From the NCBI GenBank assembly GCA_003978875.1, contig QNXQ01000186.1:1-15653 (forward strand): 15,653 bases of DNA. Direction: 5' to 3'. The position numbers and the translations under genes are program-made. Numbering within the stretch: position 1 is the stretch's first letter; every line of letters starts with the position of its first letter. The notes beneath the pieces are model-generated. The model saw nothing but the letters and a program-made list of their open reading frames with translations. It made no database searches and was not told the DNA's origin. Below are positions 1-4,519 of the stretch, piece by piece. The DNA is from Aquifex sp. (GTDB taxonomy: Bacteria; Aquificota; Aquificia; Aquificales; Aquificaceae).

Positions 1-117
1 CTACAATACCATCAAAATCAATATCTCCGCCGGTACCTGCATTCAGCGTCAACGTTTCCGCAACCGTTGCATTAACTGTCCCTTGAAAAGTAATCCCTGC
101 TCCCGCTGCACTTCCAC
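1..117 (-). CDS. Fragment of a large repeat-rich adhesin-like protein (partial, both ends missing)
   Basis: The minus strand is open across these bases and reads as a Gly/Ala/Thr/Val-rich beta-repeat, including GAGITFQGTVNATVAETL followed by TLNAGTGGDIDFDG. That pattern (ITFxGTVx...LTLxAGTGG) is characteristic of long secreted or autotransporter-type adhesins with parallel beta repeats. GC content is visibly higher than in the rest of the window. The protein continues off the left edge. At its N-terminal side it runs without a start into the aminotransferase sequence on the other strand, so the right end given here is approximate (111-135). The frame stays open for some codons into the aminotransferase region, which hides the exact join. 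It may come from another organism through a chimeric contig, or be a real rearrangement. The family call rests on pattern recognition only. Confidence 0.5.
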
Positions 118-350
118 CTGAAGGAATTGAAGCGGATAAGCTCAGAAAGGTAGTGCTCTCTACGGGTATCAGACTTGCGGGTGGACAAGGGAAGGTTAAG
201 GGTAAAATCTTTAGAATCTCCCATATGGGAATGGATTACCTCGATATGGTTCAGGTTATTTCCTCTATAGAACTCGCTTTAAAAGAAATGGGTAAAAAAA
301 TCGAGTTCGGAAAAGGTGTAGGAACCTATCTTAATGTGATTTATTCTTAA
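114..350 (+). CDS. C-terminal fragment of class V aminotransferase (alanine/serine-glyoxylate type)
   Basis: This is the last ~78 residues of a PLP-dependent fold-type I aminotransferase of the alanine-glyoxylate/serine-pyruvate group. The segment PPEGIEADKLRK, then a RLAGGQGKVKGKIFRISHMG stretch and a helical end, matches the small C-terminal domain. The Gly-Gly-Gln-Gly loop and the Arg of the FRI(S/G)HMG motif, which binds the substrate carboxylate in this family, are present. The PLP-lysine domain is absent because the frame is interrupted near 111-135 by unrelated adhesin-like sequence, and the in-frame stop upstream is at 84-86. No start codon is credible; GTG at 153 lies inside the domain. 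Its last 20 bases overlap the cytochrome remnant on the opposite strand. The enzyme would transfer amino groups between glyoxylate or pyruvate and alanine or serine; the exact substrate cannot be told from this piece. Confidence 0.75.
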   Translation, partial: PPEGIEADKLRKVVLSTGIRLAGGQGKVKGKIFRISHMGMDYLDMVQVISSIELALKEMGKKIEFGKGVGTYLNVIYS

Positions 351-592
351 GTACAATAATCCACTTAGCTATGGTATAAGCCTCCTCCTTTGTGAGTTTC
401 TGAGGAGGCATAGAAAACTTACCCCACTTTTTTGAACTTCCCTGAAGCATACTTTTTACAAGTTCATCTATGTCTTCTTCGGTATACCTCTTACTTATTT
501 CGTAAAAGGAGGGTCCCAAAAGTTCTCTCCTCATATTCTCAGAAATACCAGTACTCCAATCATAGGTCTTTCCTTCTAAAGAACAATAAAGC
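331..592 (-). pseudogene. Decayed class I cytochrome c (c-551-like), haem-binding site missing
   Basis: Reading leftward, the frame gives LEGKTYDW, then LLGPSFYEISKRY and a C-terminal half with WGKFSMPPQKLTKEEA and IAKWIIVLK. This matches the GPxxxxIxxKY, xxWGxxxMPPxxxxxxEAxxxAxWI pattern of small periplasmic c-551/c8 cytochromes, whose Met of 'MPP' is the axial haem ligand. The N-terminal signal peptide and CXXCH haem-attachment motif should precede this. Instead only 'YCSLEG' remains, followed by an in-frame TAG at 592-594. The one ATG in frame (534) would start in the middle of the fold with no ribosome site. I infer a truncated, non-functional gene; a sequencing frameshift or a damaged assembly near 585-600 is the alternative. 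It overlaps the aminotransferase 3' end by 20 bases. Confidence 0.6.
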
Positions 593-609
593 TAGGGATA
601 GAGGAACTA

Positions 610-627
610 TAACCCATAAAAGGGTTA
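610..627. repeat. Small inverted repeat upstream of the ChaN-like gene
   Basis: TAACCC and GGGTTA form a perfect 6-bp inverted repeat around a 6-base ATAAAA loop, about 27 bases before the proposed start of the next gene. It sits where an operator or 5' leader hairpin would be expected. No T-run follows on either strand, so it does not look like a terminator. Its size allows for chance. Confidence 0.3.
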
Positions 628-637
628 GAATATAAAA

Positions 638-643
638 AAGGAG
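638..643 (+). promoter_or_regulatory. Ribosome binding site that decides the ChaN-like start
   Basis: AAGGAG lies 11 bases before a TTG at 655 but only 2 bases before the TTG at 646. The short gap makes 646 unlikely and favours 655, which also gives a tidy signal peptide starting MRYVILFLLV. Confidence 0.55.
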
Positions 644-654
644 TTTTGATAAAC

Positions 655-1479
655 TTGAGGTACGTAATACTTTTTCTACTAGTTTTTACCTCCCTTTTGT
701 TTCCTTCAAGCTGGAAGTTCTTTTACGAAATCAGCTTTGAGGGTCTAATAGATAAACTCCTAAAATACCGTGTAATTTACTTAGGTGAGGTTCACGACAA
801 GAAAGAAATTCACGAACTTCAACTGAAGATAATAAAGGCTCTTTACCAAAGGGATAAAAGGTTAGTTATCACTATGGAAATGTTTCAACAACCTTTTCAG
901 GAGTACATTGACCTTTACATCGAAGGTGAGATAGATGAAAAGGAAATGCTTGAAAAAACTCAGTATAAAAAGCGATGGGGAATGAGAGAAGAACTTTACA
1001 GGGATATCTGGAGATTTGCACAAAGGTACGGGATTAAGCTTTACGCCTTGAACGTGCCTTTTGAACTTTTAAAAGAGGTTAGAAATAAAGGTCTTGAAAA
1101 TATGAGGAGCGTATACCTGCCACCCAAAATTATATTTCCCAGCGAAGAATATAGAAAGTTCCTAATAGAGCAAATGAAGAAACACAAGGGAAAATTTGAC
1201 GAAAGGAGGTTTATCGATATTCAAACGGCTTGGGATAACGGTATGGCTTATAAAATCCTAAAATTGATGGTTCTTTATCCCGACCATAGAATAGTTGTGA
1301 TAGTTGGGAAAGGACACCTTTACAGAGGATACGGAATCCCTTTCGTTCTGAAAAGGTTATACCCTAAAGTGAGACAGGCTATTTTGTACCCAATAGAAGA
1401 TGAAAAGTTTTACTTCCTGTTTTCAAAAGACTTTTCCAAGGAGTATTCATCCACAAACTCAATTAGGCTTCCGAATTGA
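655..1479 (+). CDS. ChaN-like haem-binding protein (DUF399/Cofac_haem_bdg family), exported
   Basis: A 274-residue protein with the ChaN/DUF399 layout. It has RVIYLGEVHDKKEIHELQ near the N-terminus (the xxLGExHDxxxxHxxQ signature), then VITMEMFQQPFQ, a WGMREELYRDIWRFA stretch, YALNVPFELLKEVRNKGL, and a late VIVGKGHLYRGYGIP. Family members such as Campylobacter ChaN bind haem at the cell surface and are linked to iron acquisition; that role here is inferred. The first ~17 residues form a hydrophobic signal segment with no cysteine, so unlike many relatives it is probably not a lipoprotein. The start is taken as TTG 655 from the AAGGAG spacing; TTG 646 would add MIN. The last 70 bases overlap recR on the opposite strand. 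It stands alone, with opposite-strand genes on both sides. Confidence 0.82.
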   Translation: MRYVILFLLVFTSLLFPSSWKFFYEISFEGLIDKLLKYRVIYLGEVHDKKEIHELQLKIIKALYQRDKRLVITMEMFQQPFQEYIDLYIEGEIDEKEMLEKTQYKKRWGMREELYRDIWRFAQRYGIKLYALNVPFELLKEVRNKGLENMRSVYLPPKIIFPSEEYRKFLIEQMKKHKGKFDERRFIDIQTAWDNGMAYKILKLMVLYPDHRIVVIVGKGHLYRGYGIPFVLKRLYPKVRQAILYPIEDEKFYFLFSKDFSKEYSSTNSIRLPN

Positions 1480-2018
1480 AAACCGTAGGCGGTTCTCGAT
1501 ACTTTAACACCGGGAAACCTTTTCCTTATAAGGTTTGCAAGGTAGCTTGCTGTAGCTTCTCCCTCCACGTTCGGATTTGTTGCAAGTATTACTTCCTTAG
1601 CTTTGTACCTTTCTATTCTCTCGAGTAGCTTGTCTATTGTAAGGTCTTCTGCAGAAATTCCCTCGAGTGGAGCAATGCGACCCTGCAGGATGTGATAAAC
1701 TCCTTTGTACCTCCCGAGCCTCTCTATTGCGTATGCATCCTGGCTCTCTTCTACAACGCAGATAAATTTCTTTATCCTTTTTTCATCGGAACATACAGCA
1801 CAAACCTCTTTATCGGTAATTAAATAACACTCTTTACAAGGTCTTAGAATCTGGACAGCTTCAAGGATTTTCTTCACCAGTCTTACTCTTTTTTCTTTAT
1901 CGAGCTTCAAAAGATTGTACATAAAACGATTTGCACCTTTTTCTCCGTAAGTTGGTATCTCCGTAATTCCTTCCAGAGCTTCCCTTAGAACTTTAGGGAA
2001 AATATCCTCAGAAGCCAA
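1410..2018 (-). CDS. recR: Recombination mediator protein RecR
   Basis: A 202-residue protein of normal RecR length. RecR acts with RecO/RecF to load RecA onto SSB-coated gapped DNA. Order: an N-terminal helix-hairpin-helix (around 16-38), a four-cysteine zinc finger (C61, C64, C73, C76 in RPCKECYLITDKEVCAVC), then a Toprim domain with VVEESQDAYAIERLG, YHILQGRIAPLEGI and ATNPNVEGEATASYL, and the C-terminal AYGFQFGSLIEFVDE. The start is a TTG at 2018-2016, supported by AGGAGG (2032-2027) eight bases upstream inside ybaB. The hairpin reads IPTYGEK where most RecRs have LPGVGPK. It overlaps the end of ybaB by 11 bases and follows it in the order widely seen in bacteria. Its own 3' end overlaps the ChaN-like gene by 70 bases. 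Confidence 0.95.
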   Translation of the reverse strand: MASEDIFPKVLREALEGITEIPTYGEKGANRFMYNLLKLDKEKRVRLVKKILEAVQILRPCKECYLITDKEVCAVCSDEKRIKKFICVVEESQDAYAIERLGRYKGVYHILQGRIAPLEGISAEDLTIDKLLERIERYKAKEVILATNPNVEGEATASYLANLIRKRFPGVKVSRTAYGFQFGSLIEFVDEYSLEKSFENRK

Positions 2019-2307
2019 AACCCAGTCCTCCTAAAAGTCCTCCGAACTTTCTGTTAAAAGCCTCCTTTGTTTTGTCCCTTGCTATGTCTTGAGCTTGATT
2101 TATCAGCTCTATAAGCACCGGTTTTAGATTTTCGCAGTTTTTTTCTTCAGTTTTGAACTCAATGCTGAGTATTTCACCCAGTCCGTTAAATACAATCTCA
2201 ACACCGTCTTTTTCCAGTATACCCTTCTCTTCCCTTAATTCTCTTTTTATTTCTTCCATAATATCTTGGAAATTCTTAAGGTTTTTCATAAAGTCGTATA
2301 TATTCAT
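2008..2307 (-). CDS. ybaB: YbaB/EbfC family nucleoid-associated protein
   Basis: A 99-residue protein of the YbaB/EbfC family, small DNA-binding homodimers with a tweezer-like alpha-beta-alpha fold. The N-terminal helix (FMKNLKNFQDIMEEIKREL), the strands with EIVFNGLGEILSIEF, and the C-terminal helix with LINQAQDIARDKTKEAFNR followed by a Gly-rich tail (GGLLGGLGFGF) are all typical. GGAGG at 2319-2315, seven bases upstream, supports the ATG at 2307. It overlaps the phosphatidyltransferase gene by four bases (ATGA) and recR by 11, so the three are translationally coupled. The ybaB-recR pairing is conserved in many bacteria and supports a role near DNA repair; the exact function is not established. 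Confidence 0.92.
   Translation of the reverse strand: MNIYDFMKNLKNFQDIMEEIKRELREEKGILEKDGVEIVFNGLGEILSIEFKTEEKNCENLKPVLIELINQAQDIARDKTKEAFNRKFGGLLGGLGFGF
2027..2032 (-). promoter_or_regulatory. Ribosome binding site for recR (within ybaB)
   Basis: AGGAGG on the minus strand, eight bases before the TTG start of recR. It is the only strong Shine-Dalgarno near that end and fixes the non-ATG start. Confidence 0.65.
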
Positions 2308-2894
2308 TTTTCACCCTCCAGAGCTTTCTTTGTCTCGTATACTCTCTGAATTACGGTAATACTGGAGCCTATAAATATTACAAATAAACCTAATTTAACC
2401 AATCCAAAAAGGATTCCAAAAATTAGGACTATCCACCTTTCCGTTCTCTCAAATAGTCCTCCCAATCCGTACACCCCTAAGCTCTCGGCTCTTGCCCTCG
2501 TATAACTTACTCCAAAGGAAGATATAAGTGATAAGAAGGCCAGAAGTGTACCAATTTCATCTTTGACAGAAGCGTAATAGACTCCAAAGGCCGTGAAGGG
2601 CAAAGCATCGGAAAATCTGTCAACCGTTGAATCTAAAAAAGCACCGAATTTAGAAACTCTTCCCGTTTTGCGGGCAAGACTGCCGTCTACACTGTCGGCT
2701 AAAGCTCCTATAACGAGAAATAGAAGTGCAAGTAAATAATTCTGTGTGTAGATAAATACGGAGCCTATACCGACACTCAGGAAACCGAAAAGGGTTATAA
2801 GGTTAGGGTGAATTCCAGAATTTCCAAAGTAATTCACAAGTGGCTCTATAAGGCTTTCATAGTAAGGTTTTAGCTTTCGCGTAACTACACTCAT
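2304..2894 (-). CDS. CDP-alcohol phosphatidyltransferase family membrane enzyme
   Basis: A 196-residue integral membrane enzyme that would transfer a phosphatidyl (or archaetidyl-like) group from a CDP-lipid to an alcohol, releasing CMP. The full family signature D-x2-D-G-x2-A-R-x8-G-x3-D-x3-D is present: DSVDGSLAR, eight residues, then GAFLDSTVD (starting near residue 67). An amphipathic N-terminal region (RKLKPYYESLIEPLVNYFG) precedes IHPNLITLFGF, followed by about six membrane helices. The acceptor cannot be read from the motif: phosphatidylglycerophosphate synthase and phosphatidylinositol/archaetidylinositol-phosphate synthase types are both possible, and the N-terminus looks more like the latter. 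An AAAGG site lies four bases before the ATG. It sits 18 bases after the DUF2391-like gene and overlaps ybaB by four. Confidence 0.88.
   Translation of the reverse strand: MSVVTRKLKPYYESLIEPLVNYFGNSGIHPNLITLFGFLSVGIGSVFIYTQNYLLALLFLVIGALADSVDGSLARKTGRVSKFGAFLDSTVDRFSDALPFTAFGVYYASVKDEIGTLLAFLSLISSFGVSYTRARAESLGVYGLGGLFERTERWIVLIFGILFGLVKLGLFVIFIGSSITVIQRVYETKKALEGEK
2315..2319 (-). promoter_or_regulatory. Ribosome binding site for ybaB
   Basis: GGAGG on the minus strand inside the last codons of the upstream phosphatidyltransferase gene, seven bases before the ybaB ATG. Confidence 0.6.
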
Positions 2895-2912
2895 TTAACC
2901 TTTAAAAGTATA

Positions 2913-3407
2913 TCATTTGGCCATATCTACTCCCAAGCTTCCGATAACTGCAAATACACTAACCAGGAGAGAAGCCTTTAAAAGGGTATCTATATCGCTG
3001 ATAACGTCGGGAAAGATACCGAAAATCACGAGGGAAGTCAAGGAAACGCTAAAGGATATAGATAAACTCGTTATCATTCTTAAGGGAATAAATCCGAATA
3101 CATTCTGTTGTTCCCAGTTTTGAAGCTTCGAGTACCTTATAAAAAGGAATATTGTAAGGACTACGAATAGGTATATAAAGAATACCCTTAAGAATGAAAG
3201 TTTTTCAGCAAGTTCCCATATCTCCTCCGTAAGGGAAAAAGGCAAAGCTATTATTAGGGCTCCTATGAATTCCTGAACGAAGTCGGCGAATTTGAATCTC
3301 TGTAATTTTTTAGATTTCTCAAAATCCTGATAAATTTCGGAAATTTTTTTATCTAACTCTTCAACTTTTCTATTAATATTTTGTAGTTTTTCCGTATCCC
3401 TATTCAT
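2913..3407 (-). CDS. Four-helix membrane protein, DUF2391-like, with N-terminal coiled coil
   Basis: A 164-residue protein of unknown function. The first ~38 residues are a charged helix with heptad character (LQNINRKVEELDKKISEIYQ). Four hydrophobic helices follow: one with FIGALIIALPFSLTEEIWEL, one with LRVFFIYLFVVLTIFLFI, and two C-terminal ones with RMITSLSISFSVSLTSLVIF and LKASLLVSVFAVIGSLG. The 'GAxIxALPFxxTEExWEL' segment recalls the DUF2391 family of putative integral membrane proteins; I hold this family call loosely. Its ATG overlaps the GNAT gene stop by four bases (ATGA), so the two are translationally coupled. No catalytic motif is visible. Confidence 0.65.
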   Translation of the reverse strand: MNRDTEKLQNINRKVEELDKKISEIYQDFEKSKKLQRFKFADFVQEFIGALIIALPFSLTEEIWELAEKLSFLRVFFIYLFVVLTIFLFIRYSKLQNWEQQNVFGFIPLRMITSLSISFSVSLTSLVIFGIFPDVISDIDTLLKASLLVSVFAVIGSLGVDMAK

Positions 3408-3889
3408 TTCAGATTCTTAGTCATCCTAATCCAGTAGTTATACCTTCCTTTTTCTTGAAAACCGAACTTTTTGTAAAAGTTTATAGCCCTGGTATTTTCA
3501 TCTCCTACCCATAGTTCCGCGGTGTCCAGACCTTTACTTTGAAAGTACTTTAAAATTGTATCCATCAGAGCTTTTCCTATTCCATGTTTTTGATATTCAG
3601 GGTCTACGACTATTTCGTGTATAGCTCCTACCTGTTTTCTTTCCCTTCTACTGAACCAGTTTGCATCTCCACCAACAAAACCCACTATTTTGTCACCGAC
3701 TTTAGCGACAAAAAAACCTTCTTTATCTCTACCGAAAAGCCACTTTAAATAACTTTCAACGTCTTTAGGATGGGTGTAAGCGTATTCTTCAAGTCCTTTA
3801 TAAGCTCTCAGGTATAAATCTATCAACTCAGGAAGTTCATCTTCCTTTACCCTATCTATGGAGAACTTAACTGTAGTCTTCCTATCCAT
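3404..3889 (-). CDS. GNAT family N-acetyltransferase
   Basis: A 161-residue single-domain GNAT enzyme that would move an acetyl group from acetyl-CoA to an amine or protein N-terminus. Visible parts are strand-rich VAKVGDKIVGFVGG, strand 4 with AIHEIVVDPEYQ, the pyrophosphate-binding loop QKHGIGKAL (the Q/RxxGxG/A motif A), and a C-terminal NTRAINFYKKFGFQEKGRY (motif B, as in RimI-like proteins). The substrate is unknown. The start is taken as the ATG at 3889: AGGA at 3902-3899 stands nine bases upstream, while the in-frame ATG at 3910 has no such site. This gives an 8-base overlap with lolA. It overlaps the following membrane-protein gene by four bases. Confidence 0.85.
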   Translation of the reverse strand: MDRKTTVKFSIDRVKEDELPELIDLYLRAYKGLEEYAYTHPKDVESYLKWLFGRDKEGFFVAKVGDKIVGFVGGDANWFSRRERKQVGAIHEIVVDPEYQKHGIGKALMDTILKYFQSKGLDTAELWVGDENTRAINFYKKFGFQEKGRYNYWIRMTKNLK

Positions 3890-4490
3890 ATCGGACAATC
3901 CTGAACCCATCGGGAAACTTTATTTTAAACAGCTCTTCCCTAGGTTTAAAATTCCTTTTGACCTCTATAAATTCTATAGTAATCTCTGCTCCTTGAGAAT
4001 CGTATGTTTTAAGTCTTAAAATCTCTCCATCGGAGTTTAGGTATACCTTCACGAGTGTTATATTGTTATCCTGCTTCTTGGGTTTTAGGATTAAAACCGT
4101 AATCCCTTTTTCCTCGGTTTTTCCCAAATATTTGAAGACTTCATCTATTGGCTCAGAAAGGATAAAAAGACTTCCTATAATCGGTGAAGTATTTTTTTTG
4201 AAATCCTCAACGTATACAGTTTTCTCTTCGTAATTTATCAGGTAAACCTTTTTCCCGTCGGAAAGTATGGTAATTCTGTCGGGAGTAAAGTAATCTACTC
4301 TAAATTTTCCTCCACGCTTTGCGTAAAATACTCCTTTGCTTATATCGGGTTTCGGATACCAATCGTATACAACTTTTTGTTCAAAGGAAACCTTAATAGT
4401 TTGAGTATTCTCAAGGAGTTTTTTCAATTCCTCAAACTCGCTTCCGAGTGCAAAGGTTATTAAAACGAACAGTAAACCGAAAAGTCTCAT
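3882..4490 (-). CDS. lolA: Outer-membrane lipoprotein carrier protein LolA
   Basis: A 202-residue periplasmic chaperone that would ferry lipoproteins from the inner membrane LolCDE release machinery to the outer membrane. It has a short signal peptide (MRLFGLLFVLITFALGS), then the LolA fold: a helix with FEELKKLLENTQTIKVSFEQ, strands with SKGVFYAKRGGKFRVDYFTP, and ILSDGKKVYLINYEEKTVY. The late YLNSDGEILRLKTYDSQGAE and IEFIEVKRNFKPREELFKIK are also typical. A GTG at 4496 is an alternative start; the ATG at 4490 gives the better signal peptide. No clear Shine-Dalgarno is seen, which fits the 23-29 base gap to the upstream phosphodiesterase gene. Its presence implies a Gram-negative envelope. 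Confidence 0.88.
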   Translation of the reverse strand: MRLFGLLFVLITFALGSEFEELKKLLENTQTIKVSFEQKVVYDWYPKPDISKGVFYAKRGGKFRVDYFTPDRITILSDGKKVYLINYEEKTVYVEDFKKNTSPIIGSLFILSEPIDEVFKYLGKTEEKGITVLILKPKKQDNNITLVKVYLNSDGEILRLKTYDSQGAEITIEFIEVKRNFKPREELFKIKFPDGFRIVRYG

Positions 4491-4519
4491 AATCACATTT
4501 TATTAATTTCCGTTTAAAA

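Noticed and set aside
610..627. The inverted repeat as a terminator for upstream or opposite-strand genes
   Set aside because: Only six base pairs, no T-run after the stem on either strand, and it lies immediately before a start codon.
432..635. A 67-codon plus-strand frame across the cytochrome remnant
   Set aside because: It has no family resemblance, no ribosome site, and runs antisense to a recognisable cytochrome sequence.
577..645. Hydrophobic minus-strand stretch as a separate membrane protein
   Set aside because: It has no start codon in reach, and the T-rich complement of an A-rich leader gives Leu/Phe/Val by chance. I kept it only as a possible lost signal peptide of the cytochrome.
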